56,897 nucleotides of DNA from Caldilineaceae bacterium (GTDB lineage: Bacteria; Chloroflexota; Anaerolineae; Caldilineales; Caldilineaceae): the NCBI GenBank assembly GCA_019637695.1, contig JAHBVG010000036.1:1-56897 (forward strand), read 5' to 3'. Shown piece by piece: positions 1 through 8,083 of this stretch; within the stretch, counting starts at the first letter, position 1; every line of letters begins with the position of its first letter. A program made the position numbers and the translations under genes. Below the pieces are notes generated by a model that was not told the DNA's origin, searched no databases, and worked only from the letters and a program-made list of their open reading frames with translations.

Positions 1-60
1 TGTGGGCGTGCTAACTCCGCGAGTTTTCGGGCGTTGAATCCCTTAACTTAATGACATTGA
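1..60. repeat. Right end of an inverted-repeat (MITE-like) element, copy 1
   Basis: Bases 32-60 match bases 1072-1099 almost perfectly (shared CCTTAACTTAATGACATTGA), and both copies are preceded by a GTGGGCGTG block. The copy at 984-1099 shows that this sequence is the right terminus of a short inverted-repeat element, so the window probably opens inside a second copy. The methyltransferase gene lies between the two copies. Confidence 0.6.
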
Positions 61-83
61 CTCATTACTCATTACTCATTATC
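60..83. repeat. Heptanucleotide tract (TCATTAC units)
   Basis: Three tandem, slightly decaying 7-bp units (ACTCATT) abut the repeat at 1-60 and lead into the methyltransferase ribosome-binding region. It is the first of many heptad tracts in this window. Confidence 0.6.
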
Positions 84-94
84 AGGATCAATCC

Positions 95-889
95 ATGACC
101 GTCGACAATTCTCTCTACGAACGCCATCCTCACGCCTGGTGGGATGATGCCGGCTATCAACAGTTTTTATTAACCGGCCCCAACCCGGCGCGGTTTAGCT
201 ATTTCTGTTCAGTGTTGCAGCGCCGGAGACTCGATCCCTCGGCGCTACGCCTGCTCGATCTGGGCAGCGGCGGCGGCTACCTGGCCGAATCCTTTGCCGA
301 ATTGGGCGCACAGGTGACGGGGATCGATCCAGCCGGCAACTCGGTGCGCGTGGCCGCTATCCATGCGGAAACGAGGAATCTCTCGATTGATTACAGCGTG
401 GGCGCTGGGGAACGTCTCCCTTTCCCCGACGCCAGCTTCGATCTCGTCACCTGCTGCGATGTGTTGGAGCATCTCTACCATTTGGATCAGGTGTTGGCCG
501 AGACGGCGCGCGTACTCAAACCGGGCGGCCTCTATTTCTACGATACCATCAACCGTACACCCCAAAGCTGGCTGGTGATGGTACAGATCGCGCAGGAGTT
601 CCCCCTCACCCGCATCGTCCCACGCGGATTGCACGATTGGTCGATGTTCCTCAAACCGCAGGAGTTGGAGCGACATCTGGCCCGGGTGGGCATCCGCTCG
701 CATCAGGTTGTGGGCCTCAACTCAAGACGCCATCCCCTCTTTCTACTGGGCCTCATCCTCCAGGTCAAGCTAGGAAAGATCACTCACGCCGAATTTGGCC
801 GCCGATCCCAGGTCGATGCCATCCCCGGCGACTTTGCGTTTTCGTATATGGGGTATGGGGTGAGAGAGCAGATAGCAGTTGGCAGATAG
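95..889 (+). CDS. Class I SAM-dependent methyltransferase (UbiG-like)
   Basis: Predicted cytoplasmic O- or C-methyltransferase of the UbiG/Methyltransf_11 type. The glycine-rich SAM motif I (LLDLGSGGGYLAE, about residues 53-65) is followed by the acidic end of strand 2 (GIDP), a post-I motif with an SFDLV strand, and the DVLEHL motif. A C-terminal block (residues 150-250) resembles the UbiG tail, including SYMGYG near the end. The substrate cannot be read from sequence. Ubiquinone biosynthesis is not implied, because Chloroflexota usually make menaquinone. The last residues (EQIAVGR) and the stop are encoded inside a heptad repeat tract, so the natural C-terminus may have been altered. The gene stands alone, converging on metF. 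Confidence 0.85.
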   Translation: MTVDNSLYERHPHAWWDDAGYQQFLLTGPNPARFSYFCSVLQRRRLDPSALRLLDLGSGGGYLAESFAELGAQVTGIDPAGNSVRVAAIHAETRNLSIDYSVGAGERLPFPDASFDLVTCCDVLEHLYHLDQVLAETARVLKPGGLYFYDTINRTPQSWLVMVQIAQEFPLTRIVPRGLHDWSMFLKPQELERHLARVGIRSHQVVGLNSRRHPLFLLGLILQVKLGKITHAEFGRRSQVDAIPGDFAFSYMGYGVREQIAVGR

Positions 890-952
890 CAGTTGGCAGA
901 TAGCAGATAGCACAGAAAGGCAGAAAGCAAAGGCAAAGAGCAAAAGGCAAAA
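868..952. repeat. Heptanucleotide tract (AGATAGC/AGTTGGC family)
   Basis: Tandem 7-bp units AGATAGC, AGTTGGC, AGATAGC, AGTTGGC, AGATAGC, AGATAGC pass into degenerate GGCAAA-type units. The tract overlaps the 3' end of the methyltransferase gene and lies at a convergent junction. The same AGATAGC units recur at 13508-13531. Confidence 0.8.
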
Positions 953-983
953 GTGGACGAGATGACGGTGCGTTGAGTAGAAA

Positions 984-1099
984 GTCAATGTCGTTAAGTT
1001 ACGTGCGAAGTTAGCACCCCCAGGTGCGGGTCTACACCAGAACAGCCGCACGTGGGCGTGTTCTCTCCCAGGTTGAATACCTTAACTTAATGACATTGA
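984..1099. mobile_element. Short inverted-repeat (MITE-like) element, copy 2
   Basis: The left end TCAATGTCGTTAAGTTA (985-1001) and right end TAACTTAATGACATTGA (1083-1099) are inverted repeats with one mismatch and enclose about 80 bp with no coding capacity. The right half is repeated at 1-60. The internal segment holds GC-rich short inverted pieces. Size, inverted ends and multiple copies fit a non-autonomous element. No matching transposase is in the window. Confidence 0.55.
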
Positions 1100-1152
1100 G
1101 TAGATAGTTGCAGGTTTGCAAGTGGCAGGTAGAATTCGTCTGCGGTCTGCTG
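1100..1152. repeat. Degenerate heptad tract at the metF 3' end
   Basis: Units of the GCAAGTG/GCAGGTA type follow the inverted-repeat element and run up to the metF stop. The same GCAAGTGGCAGGT string occurs at 13605-13620. Confidence 0.45.
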
Positions 1153-2112
1153 TCATCTTGTCACCCCTCGCCCCTCTGCCGAGAGGATGCCCGCCCGCTC
1201 GATGATCTCGGCCACGGTCTCTTCCTGGCGGTAGGCCATGACATGCACGCCGTGGACACCTTCGATCTGGCGCACCTGCTGGATGATCTCGATGCAGATC
1301 TGCATCCCTTCCTCGCGTTTGCGCGCTTTGGGCGTCTTCGCCAGCCGATCCACCACGGCGTCGGGGATGTGGACGCCGGGCACTTTGCTGCGCATGAACT
1401 CTGCGGCCTTCTCCGATCTCAGTGGACCCACGCCCACGAGGATAAATACCTTCTCGTGCAACCCCAAATCGCGCGCACGGCGCATGTATTCGGTCAGCAC
1501 AGGCACGTCGAAACAATACTGGGTCTGGATGAAGTTCGCGCCGGCCTCGATCTTCTTGGCTAACCGCAGGTGACGAAACTCGCGCGGTGGGGCAAACGGA
1601 TTGGCCGCCGCGCCGAGGAAGAACTGGGGCGGCGTCGTCAGCTTCCGTCCGCTGAGGAAGACACCCTGATCGCGCATGATACGCGCTGTCTGCAAAAGCT
1701 GGATCGAATCGAAATCGAAGACGCGTTTGGCCTCCGGCTGATCGCCGGCGCTCACATCATCCCCAGTCAGGCAGAGTACATTCTGCACGCCCATCGCCGC
1801 CGCGCCCAACAGATCCCCTTGAATGGCGATGCGGTTGCGGTCCCGGCAACTGACCTGCAACACCGCTTCGTAGCCGGCGCGGGTCAACAGCGCGCAGCAG
1901 CCCATACTGCTCATGTGGCAGTTGGCGCCGGAGCCATCCGTGGCGTTGATGGCGTCGCAGACCTCGGCCAGCACCAGCGCATTGCGATAGACATCCTCAG
2001 GATCAGCGCTGTCCGGCGCGTTCAACTCTGCCGTCACCGCGAAGCGCCCCGCCCGCAGTACCCGCTCCAACCGACTCTTTGTTCGCATCGGACTTGAATT
2101 CATTGGATACAC
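1153..2112 (-). CDS. metF: Methylenetetrahydrofolate reductase (MetF family)
   Basis: Reduces 5,10-methylene-THF to 5-methyl-THF, feeding methionine synthesis or a C1 (Wood-Ljungdahl-type) branch. The single-domain TIM-barrel form of about 317 residues fits the bacterial family. Visible family features are the N-terminal catalytic Glu (FAVTAELNAP), the GDD...GDQP loop after strand 4 that contacts the flavin, the AGANFIQTQYCFD strand, and the C-terminal VHVMAYRQEE block. The start is uncertain: GTG at 2112 has GAG four bases upstream, and ATG at 2103 is in frame. No metH lies next to it. The gene is monocistronic and converges on the methyltransferase. Confidence 0.88.
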   Translation of the reverse strand: MYPMNSSPMRTKSRLERVLRAGRFAVTAELNAPDSADPEDVYRNALVLAEVCDAINATDGSGANCHMSSMGCCALLTRAGYEAVLQVSCRDRNRIAIQGDLLGAAAMGVQNVLCLTGDDVSAGDQPEAKRVFDFDSIQLLQTARIMRDQGVFLSGRKLTTPPQFFLGAAANPFAPPREFRHLRLAKKIEAGANFIQTQYCFDVPVLTEYMRRARDLGLHEKVFILVGVGPLRSEKAAEFMRSKVPGVHIPDAVVDRLAKTPKARKREEGMQICIEIIQQVRQIEGVHGVHVMAYRQEETVAEIIERAGILSAEGRGVTR

Positions 2113-2239
2113 AGATCTCTAGCATGATGACAAAGATAGACAACGTAGCGTTCCACAACTTCTCCATGGTAGTATACATTGACTTCAACTTGCGAAACAG
2201 CCTGCCACCCTATGCTTTGCTTCTTTGCACCTTTGCGTT

Positions 2240-2350
2240 AAATTCTCACATTTTGTGTACTGATCAACGACATGGTGGAATCTGTAGGTGCGATTTGTAA
2301 CCGCACTACGTTTCATCATCTTCCTCATCAATACAAATTCTCACATTTTG
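2240..2350. repeat. Pair of 16-bp direct repeats between metF and nagB
   Basis: AAATTCTCACATTTTG occurs at 2240-2255 and again at 2335-2350; the second copy contains the nagB stop. Between them is a small stem, GTGCGATTTGTAACCGCAC. A similar GTGCGATT stem occurs at 53121-53140. The layout resembles remnants of a short inserted element. Confidence 0.45.
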
Positions 2351-3135
2351 CGATCCGTTGTACGCGTAGAGAGTAGCCCCGCCGAGCCAATATCCAAATA
2401 GAGATGGCAGTCGGCGTGGCGGCGCAGCGCAGAGGCGGGACAATCGGGCGTAATAGGGCCTTCCAGCGCGCAGCGGACAGCCTCGGCCTTGCGCGCATCG
2501 GGCGCGATACAGGAGATGGTGCGCGCGGCGAGAATGGCGGGGATGGTCATGGAGAGCGCCTGGGGCGGCACCGCGGCCAGATCGGGGAAGTGTCCTTCGC
2601 CCACCTGCTGACGACGGCAGGCTTCGTCCAAATTGACGACGTGGACGTTGGCCACGGTCTCAAAATCCGCCGGCGGATCGTTAAAGGCCAGATGTCCATT
2701 TTCGCCGATGCCGATACAGGCCATGTCCACGGGATGCTGGCGCAAGAGCGCTTCGTAACGCCCGATCTCGGCCTGGGGATCGGGTGCGTTGCCATCAAGC
2801 AGGTGGACCGCTTTCATCGACACATGATTGAAGAAACGTTCACGCAGAAAACGGCGAAAGCTGGCGGGATGGTCGGGCGAGAGGTCGATGTACTCGTCCA
2901 AATGGAAGGCGGTGATCCGCGACCAATCTACATCCTTGTGGAGCAGCGCGGCCAGGAAGTCATATTGCGACGCGCCGGTGGCAAGGACAAGATTGGCCTC
3001 TCCCCGTTCAGACAAAGTCCCGTTGAGATGGGCGGCCACAAAATCCGCCGCGGCTTCGCTCAAGGTTGGTTTGTCGGTGTAGAGGTAGACATTGACGCTA
3101 TCAACTGTGAAACGCTGTAGAGACGAAGGGGACAT
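2341..3135 (-). CDS. nagB: Glucosamine-6-phosphate deaminase/isomerase (NagB family)
   Basis: Converts glucosamine-6-phosphate to fructose-6-phosphate and ammonia, linking amino-sugar use to glycolysis. Family marks are LATGASQYDFL (phosphate loop), FHLDEY with the catalytic Asp, HLLDGNAPDP, and the IGENGHLAFNDPP block carrying the active-site Glu and His. At about 264 residues it matches SIS-like NagB/6-phosphogluconolactonase-superfamily enzymes. The start at 3135 is set by an excellent AAAAGGAGAA site. An in-frame upstream extension to 3213 runs through a repeat and is not used here. The C-terminal residues fall in a repeat-rich stretch, so the tail may be slightly unnatural. It is divergent from the MBL hydrolase gene. 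Confidence 0.85.
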   Translation of the reverse strand: MSPSSLQRFTVDSVNVYLYTDKPTLSEAAADFVAAHLNGTLSERGEANLVLATGASQYDFLAALLHKDVDWSRITAFHLDEYIDLSPDHPASFRRFLRERFFNHVSMKAVHLLDGNAPDPQAEIGRYEALLRQHPVDMACIGIGENGHLAFNDPPADFETVANVHVVNLDEACRRQQVGEGHFPDLAAVPPQALSMTIPAILAARTISCIAPDARKAEAVRCALEGPITPDCPASALRRHADCHLYLDIGSAGLLSTRTTDRKM

Positions 3136-3159
3136 GGGTTCTCCTTTTGGGTGATGTGG

Positions 3160-3230
3160 ATCAGGAGGGGCGGGTCCCTGTGCCCGCCCGTGGTGGACAC
3201 GGAGGGTGGACACAGAGGTCCACCCCTACT
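3160..3230. repeat. REP-like palindromic element (two GC-rich hairpins)
   Basis: Stem 1 is GGGCGGG (3168-3174) with CCCGCCC (3183-3189). Stem 2 is GGGTGGAC (3204-3211) with GTCCACCC (3218-3225). Two GGTGGACAC(G/A)GAGG direct repeats overlap them. It lies in the divergent intergenic region between nagB and the hydrolase gene and is non-coding. Confidence 0.6.
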
Positions 3231-3311
3231 GGTAATCAAAACGTCAGAAAAGTAAGCCCATGATACAATAGATACAGCTATTCAAACCACTCATACCCCG
3301 AGGAGAAACTC

Positions 3312-4103
3312 ATGCATCCGTTTGAGACGTTACAAGTTCCGCAGGGAGCGGTCGGCATTCACTGGTTTGGACAGAGTTCGTACGCGCTCAAGGATCGGGC
3401 GGGCACGACGGTGATGGTCGATCCCTACTTTCCGCATGATCGGCCGGCGGATCGCTTTATCCACGCCGAGCCGCCGCTGGACGAGGCCGATCTGCGCGTG
3501 GATTATGTGCTGCTCACCCATAACCACCGCGACCACACCTGCATCGAATCGTTGCAGCGCATCTACGCGGCCAATCCCCATGCCCGTTTCATCGGCCCAG
3601 AGGAGAGCGTGGAAAATATGACCGCCAATGGCATCCCCGCCGAGCGGACGGGCGTGGTGTCAGCCGGAGAATCGGCGGCGCTGGGCACGATGCGCGCCCA
3701 CGCGGTCTGGGCCAAGCCGTCCCACGGCGCGCCCGAAGACGGCATCAAAGCGCCCGATGTGACCCATCTCGGCTACGTGGTGGACGTGGGCGATCATCGG
3801 GTCTACATTTCGGGCGATCCCATCAACACCTTTGCGGATCACGATGAGTTGCTCGATCCCATCGCCGCGCTCAAGCCTGACATTGGTTTCCTCACCACCC
3901 ATCCCAGCGAAGGGGAGTTCCCCTTCTTTGAGGGGTCGGCCAGGATGGCGACGAAGCTGGGACTCAAGACCGCCGTCCCCGCCCACTATCAATGTTTCGT
4001 CAAGCGCAACTACGATCCACAGGAATGGGCTTCGCACCTCCCCGCGGACGGCCCGCAGCCGTTGATCATCCCCTACAACGAAGTGGTTATCTATACCGGC
4101 TGA
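3312..4103 (+). CDS. UlaG-like metallo-beta-lactamase-fold hydrolase
   Basis: Predicted cytoplasmic metal-dependent hydrolase of the MBL superfamily, UlaG (L-ascorbate-6-phosphate lactonase-like) subgroup. The dinuclear metal motif THNHRDH has H70, H72, D74 and H75. Further metal ligands are likely in KPSHG, the ISGDP aspartate and the late AHYQCF histidine. It is 263 residues long, with an N-terminal IHWFGQSSY strand typical of the group. The start has GAGGAGA seven bases upstream. Divergence from nagB suggests a sugar-phosphate context, but no ascorbate genes are nearby, so the substrate is open. A candidate -10 element TACAAT is at 3264-3269. Confidence 0.8.
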   Translation: MHPFETLQVPQGAVGIHWFGQSSYALKDRAGTTVMVDPYFPHDRPADRFIHAEPPLDEADLRVDYVLLTHNHRDHTCIESLQRIYAANPHARFIGPEESVENMTANGIPAERTGVVSAGESAALGTMRAHAVWAKPSHGAPEDGIKAPDVTHLGYVVDVGDHRVYISGDPINTFADHDELLDPIAALKPDIGFLTTHPSEGEFPFFEGSARMATKLGLKTAVPAHYQCFVKRNYDPQEWASHLPADGPQPLIIPYNEVVIYTG

Positions 4104-4118
4104 AATAGAAGCAGAACC

Positions 4119-4145
4119 CCTCCCCGCCGAAAAGATGCGGGGAGG
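4119..4145 (+). terminator. Hairpin after the UlaG-like gene
   Basis: A perfect 9-bp stem, CCTCCCCGC (4119-4127) with GCGGGGAGG (4137-4145), has a 9-nt loop and lies 15 bp past the stop. There is no following T run, so it may be rho-assisted or an RNA-stabilising hairpin. Confidence 0.55.
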
Positions 4146-4193
4146 GAGCAGTTGACGGACGGATGGAGAAAGCTTTCCATCGCGAACGACCGA

Positions 4194-4207
4194 GCAAGTT
4201 AACTTGC
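4194..4207. promoter_or_regulatory. Perfect palindrome upstream of the MalT-type regulator
   Basis: GCAAGTTAACTTGC is a perfect 14-bp palindrome about 50 bp before the regulator start, preceded by a second near-palindrome around GAAAGCTTTC. This suggests a dimeric repressor or activator site; no -35/-10 pair is clear. Confidence 0.4.
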
Positions 4208-4256
4208 CAATTGTCCTCCCCCTGCGGCGGGCAGGTCTTTTAGAATACGGAAGCCG

Positions 4257-6992
4257 ATGATTACGCCGGTTCTTACCACGAAACTCTATATTCCGCCACC
4301 CAGGCCCAACCAGATTTCCCGTCCGCGCCTGATCGACCGGCTCAACGAAGGGCTTTCTGGGGGACGTTCGCTTACGTTGGTTGCGGCACCCACTGGTTTT
4401 GGGAAGAGTACGCTGGTCGGCGAGTGGCTGATTCGCTGTGGACGCCCGACGGCCTGGCTCTCCCTGGATGAAAACGACAACGACCCCGCCCGCTTCTGGC
4501 TCTATTTCATCAGCGCGCTACAACGAATTGCGCCGGGGGTCGGCGCAGGACTCCTGGAAATTGTGCAGTCGCCCCAGCCGCCTCCTCTCGAACCCTGGTT
4601 GACCGCCCTGCTTAATGAGATCGCTGCCATCCCACACGACTTTATCCTCGTCCTGGACGATTACCATGCGATTGACGACCAATCGATTGGGGATGGGCTT
4701 GCGTTTGTGATCGAACATCTGCCGCCGCAGATGCATCTCGTCATCACCACCCGCGAGGACCCCGTCCTGCCCATCCCGCGCCTGCGCGCCCGCGGGCGTT
4801 TGACCGAGGTGCGCGTTGCCGATCTACGCTTTACCCCCGCTGAAGCCAGCGAGTTTCTCAACCGGACCATGGCTCTGAATCTCTCTGGCGAAGAGGTGGC
4901 TGCCCTGGAAAGCCGCACCGAAGGCTGGATCGCCGGCCTGCAACTGGCCGCCCTTGCCCTGCAAGGGACGCTCTCCGTACAGGGCAACCAGGACGTTGCC
5001 GGATTCCTGCGCGCCTTTGCCGGCGACAACCGCTATATTGTGGACTATCTGGTGGAGGAGGTGCTGCAACGCCAGCCGCAGTCGATTCGCAACTTCCTGC
5101 TCCAGACCTCGATTCTCGATCAGCTAAACGGCCCGCTCTGCGATGCGGTTACCCGCCAGCCGGGGGGACAGGCGCGGCTGGAAGCCCTGCAACGGGGTAA
5201 TTTTTTCCTCATCCCGCTGGATGAACGGCGTCACTGGTATCGCTACCATCACCTCTTCGCCGATGTGCTGCGCCTGCACCTGACAGCCGAACAACCCGAG
5301 TTGCTCCCCGCGCTTCACCAGCGGGCGAGTGAGTGGTATGCAGAGCATGGTTCGGTGAACGATGCGATCCGCCATGTGTTGGCTGCTGAAGATTTCGAGC
5401 GCGCAGCAAATTTGATCGAACGGTCAATGTCGGAAATGCGTCAGCACAGGCAGGAAGCGACGTTGCTCAGATGGTTCCGTGCCCTCCCGGACAAAATTTT
5501 CCACAATAGGCCCGTACTCAACGTTCACTATGTAGGAACATTGCTGCAAACGGGTCACGTTGACCATGTTGAGTCCCGTCTGCGCGATGCGGAACGTTGG
5601 TTGAACAGCCCGGCAGAGGTTCACGAGCGCCTCATCTTCGTGAATGAAGAGGATTTTCAGCGTCTTCCTGGCTCGGTCGCCATGTACCATGCCGCCATTG
5701 CGCTGATTCAAAGCGATGTCACCAACACCATCAAGTATGCCCGCCAGGTGCTTGAACTGGCAGGGGAAAAAGACGATTTCTTGCGCGGCGCATCGTCGTC
5801 GCTCTTAGGGCTTGCCTTTTGGACAAGTGGCGATCTCGAGGCAGCGCACCAAATGTTCTCTGAAGGGATGGCTCATTTGCACAAAGTCGGGTTCATCTCC
5901 GACGTTATCGGGGGGGCCGTCACCCTGGCGGATATCCGGCTCGCGCAAGGTCGTCTGCGCGAGGCCATGCGTATCTACCAATCTGGATTGCGACTTGCCA
6001 CAGAGCAGGGAACGCCGACACGGCGCGGCGCGGCAGATATGCATGTGGGGTTGAGCGATCTGTACCGTGAACGCAACGATTTGGATTCCGCCACTCAGCA
6101 CCTCTTGAAAAGTAACGAACTTGGCGAACTCAACGGGTTGCCCAAGAACCCCTATCGCTGGCGCATAGCCCAGGCTCGAATTCGGGCAGCAGAAGGGGAT
6201 CTGGACGGCGCGCTCAGCCTGCTTGAGGAAGCAGAACCCCTGTATGTAGGTGATTTTTCCCCCAATATCCGCCCTGTCTCGGCGTTGAAAGCACGCATGT
6301 GGATCACACAAGGGAGATTAAGAGAAGCCCTTGGTTGGGCGCGTGATCAGAAATTGTCTGCCGAAGATGACCTCAGCTACCTGCGCGAGTTCGAGTACAT
6401 CACCCTGGCCCGACTGCTGCTGGCCCAATACCGGCTCAACGGAAACCAGAGCGCAATTCGTGAAGCAACCGGCTTGCTGGATCGGCTCCTGAAAGCGGCG
6501 CAAGCTGGGGAGCGCATGGGGAGCGTGCTGGAAATTCTACTCTTGCAAGCCCTCGTCCACCAAGCCCTGGACGACATTCCCTCTGCGCTCCCGCCCCTGC
6601 AACAGGCGCTGGCCCTGGCCGAACCGGAGGGCTATGCGCGCATCTTCCTGGACGAAGGAGCGGAGATGACCGTTCTACTCCGCGAAGCGGTCACCCGCGA
6701 GATCGCGTCAGGCTATGCCAGAGATCTGCTGGAGGCGTTGCCAGACGCGCAGGGCAAAATCGCAGACAGTGGGCCGTTTCTCTCAGCGCAACCCATCATT
6801 GAGCCGCTGAGCCAGCGCGAGATTGATCTGCTGCGTCTCCTCCAAACCGAATTATCCGGGCCAGAGATCGCCGAAGAACTTGTGATCGCCTTGAGTACTG
6901 TGCGCACCCACACAAAGAGCATCTACGCCAAACTCAATGTCAACAGCCGTCGGGCGGCTGTTAAACGGGCCATTGACCTGGGACTGATCTAA
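4257..6992 (+). CDS. MalT-type LuxR-family ATP-dependent transcriptional regulator
   Basis: Large signal-transduction ATPase (911 residues) with the MalT architecture. The N-terminal TTKLYIPPPR entry is followed by a P-loop (APTGFGKS, 44-51), a Walker B segment (FILVLDDYH), a winged-helix region with the YRYHHLFADVLR block typical of MalT relatives, a long TPR-like sensor (about 370-830), and a LuxR HTH in the last 60 residues (LSQREIDLLRLLQ...TVRTHTKSIYAKL). Such proteins bind an inducer, exchange ADP for ATP and oligomerise on DNA. The ligand is unknown. GTGGGGAT repeats resembling MalT boxes precede the operon downstream at 7217, making that operon the likely target. Translation starts at ATG 4257 without a strong ribosome site. 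Confidence 0.9.
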   Translation: MITPVLTTKLYIPPPRPNQISRPRLIDRLNEGLSGGRSLTLVAAPTGFGKSTLVGEWLIRCGRPTAWLSLDENDNDPARFWLYFISALQRIAPGVGAGLLEIVQSPQPPPLEPWLTALLNEIAAIPHDFILVLDDYHAIDDQSIGDGLAFVIEHLPPQMHLVITTREDPVLPIPRLRARGRLTEVRVADLRFTPAEASEFLNRTMALNLSGEEVAALESRTEGWIAGLQLAALALQGTLSVQGNQDVAGFLRAFAGDNRYIVDYLVEEVLQRQPQSIRNFLLQTSILDQLNGPLCDAVTRQPGGQARLEALQRGNFFLIPLDERRHWYRYHHLFADVLRLHLTAEQPELLPALHQRASEWYAEHGSVNDAIRHVLAAEDFERAANLIERSMSEMRQHRQEATLLRWFRALPDKIFHNRPVLNVHYVGTLLQTGHVDHVESRLRDAERWLNSPAEVHERLIFVNEEDFQRLPGSVAMYHAAIALIQSDVTNTIKYARQVLELAGEKDDFLRGASSSLLGLAFWTSGDLEAAHQMFSEGMAHLHKVGFISDVIGGAVTLADIRLAQGRLREAMRIYQSGLRLATEQGTPTRRGAADMHVGLSDLYRERNDLDSATQHLLKSNELGELNGLPKNPYRWRIAQARIRAAEGDLDGALSLLEEAEPLYVGDFSPNIRPVSALKARMWITQGRLREALGWARDQKLSAEDDLSYLREFEYITLARLLLAQYRLNGNQSAIREATGLLDRLLKAAQAGERMGSVLEILLLQALVHQALDDIPSALPPLQQALALAEPEGYARIFLDEGAEMTVLLREAVTREIASGYARDLLEALPDAQGKIADSGPFLSAQPIIEPLSQREIDLLRLLQTELSGPEIAEELVIALSTVRTHTKSIYAKLNVNSRRAAVKRAIDLGLI

Positions 6993-7012
6993 GTTCAAAC
7001 AGAGCGATCACC

Positions 7013-7042
7013 AAACCCCGTCATCTCTCTGACGGGTTTTTG
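7013..7042 (+). terminator. Rho-independent terminator of the MalT-type regulator
   Basis: The stem CCCGTCA/TGACGGG has a six-base loop (TCTCTC) and is followed by TTTTTGCTTG. It begins about 20 bp after the stop codon and is the clearest intrinsic terminator in the window. Confidence 0.85.
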
Positions 7043-7065
7043 CTTGTTTGGCAGCGTCTCCCCAT

Positions 7066-7135
7066 ATCCCCACACGAATCCCCACGTGAATCCCCACATG
7101 TGGGGAGGACATCTCCCCACACCGATTTGTATAGT
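7066..7135 (+). promoter_or_regulatory. MalT-box-like repeat array and promoter
   Basis: Three 12-bp direct repeats (ATCCCCACACGA, ATCCCCACGTGA, ATCCCCACATGT; 7066-7101) read as GTGGGGAT on the other strand. They are followed by the palindrome CCCCACATGTGGGG (7092-7105) and another CTCCCCACA. A -10-like TATAGT sits at 7130-7135 with no good -35, as in activator-dependent MalT promoters (known MalT box: GGGGA(T/G)GAGG). That the adjacent regulator binds here is inferred. Confidence 0.6.
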
Positions 7136-7216
7136 ACCTTCAATTGAACCTGAACAGACAGCTATGCCAGGTGTCAAGCACTGACCCACATCTTACTATT
7201 TCTAAAGGAGACAAAA

Positions 7217-7945
7217 ATGAACGCCAAAGGAATGACCACGAACCAAGAGAGCAAGGCCATGATGACCGCATCCACTCTCATGCGGCTGGCCGGTCTATCT
7301 GCCCTGTTGACAGGGTTATGCTTCATCGTCATTGGGATGTTCCACCAGGAGAATGTCCCTGCATCCGTCACCACCGCCACCTGGGTGAACGTCCATATTG
7401 CTGCGACTGCCCTGGGCTTCTTTGGACTATTTGGCATGGCGGGGCTGTATGCCCGACAAGTAGAAAAGGCCGGTTGGCTTGGGTTGATTGGGTTTATCCT
7501 GTTGACCCTGTGGATGACGCTGGTCTGCGGGTTTTCCTTCGTGGAAGCATTTATCCTGCCGCATCTTGCCACCGAGTCGCCAAAGTTTGTGGCCGGTGTC
7601 CTTGGGATGTTAACTGGCGTTCCCAGCGAAGTCGACCTGGGTGTACTCCCCATGTTGTGGAACATCACCGGCATCCTCATCATCTTGGGACCCGCGCTGT
7701 TTGGCTTTGCAACGTTCCGTGCCCGCATCCTGCCCCGTTGGGCGGGTGGTCTGCTTGCCGTCGGCGCTGTGTTGGTTCCCATCAGCGCCATGATTCCGGC
7801 CGCGTACCAACCTGAGTTCATTATGATCCCGATTGGGCTGGCTTTCGTATGGCTGGGATACGCGCTCGTTTCCGAACGCCAGGCGAAGACTGTAATGCTG
7901 ATGTCTGCAAGTTCCATCAATCCTGAGCCAAGTAAGGCGCTTTGA
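7217..7945 (+). CDS. Seven-helix integral membrane protein, unknown function
   Basis: I do not recognise a named family. The 242-residue protein has about seven hydrophobic segments (near residues 22-42, 60-80, 86-105, 110-135, 150-175, 185-205, 210-230) and short loops, with no signal peptide, catalytic motif or metal cluster visible. Its style resembles small DUF4386-like inner-membrane proteins. It has a strong ribosome site (AAAGGAGA seven bases upstream) and is the first gene of an operon with a DUF2306 protein, an MDR oxidoreductase and a small conserved protein, behind MalT-box-like repeats. This context suggests an inducible membrane or redox-linked stress function. It is not itself a transporter of known type. 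Confidence 0.7.
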   Translation: MNAKGMTTNQESKAMMTASTLMRLAGLSALLTGLCFIVIGMFHQENVPASVTTATWVNVHIAATALGFFGLFGMAGLYARQVEKAGWLGLIGFILLTLWMTLVCGFSFVEAFILPHLATESPKFVAGVLGMLTGVPSEVDLGVLPMLWNITGILIILGPALFGFATFRARILPRWAGGLLAVGAVLVPISAMIPAAYQPEFIMIPIGLAFVWLGYALVSERQAKTVMLMSASSINPEPSKAL

Positions 7946-7962
7946 TGCGATAAGAGGAGTAA

Positions 7963-8041
7963 AAGTGCCGGGGACGTCACGTTGGACGTGTCGCATGGGG
8001 TGGATGTCCCGCCTCGCCGCGGCGAAACGTCCCCGGCACTT
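7963..8041. repeat. Inverted-repeat element with 15-bp perfect arms
   Basis: AAGTGCCGGGGACGT (7963-7977) pairs perfectly with ACGTCCCCGGCACTT (8027-8041) around 49 nt holding smaller palindromes (CACGTTGGACGTG). It sits inside the operon between two codirectional genes, so it may process or attenuate the transcript. A palindromic mobile repeat is equally possible. Confidence 0.65.
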
Positions 8042-8083
8042 GCTTGTAAAGTGCTTATCTATAGTCCCACCAAGGAGTCAGAG

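Noticed and set aside
7982..8083. A longer N-terminus for the DUF2306 protein
   Set aside because: It would be encoded by the inverted repeat at 7963-8041 and lacks a ribosome site. AAGGAG precedes ATG 8084.
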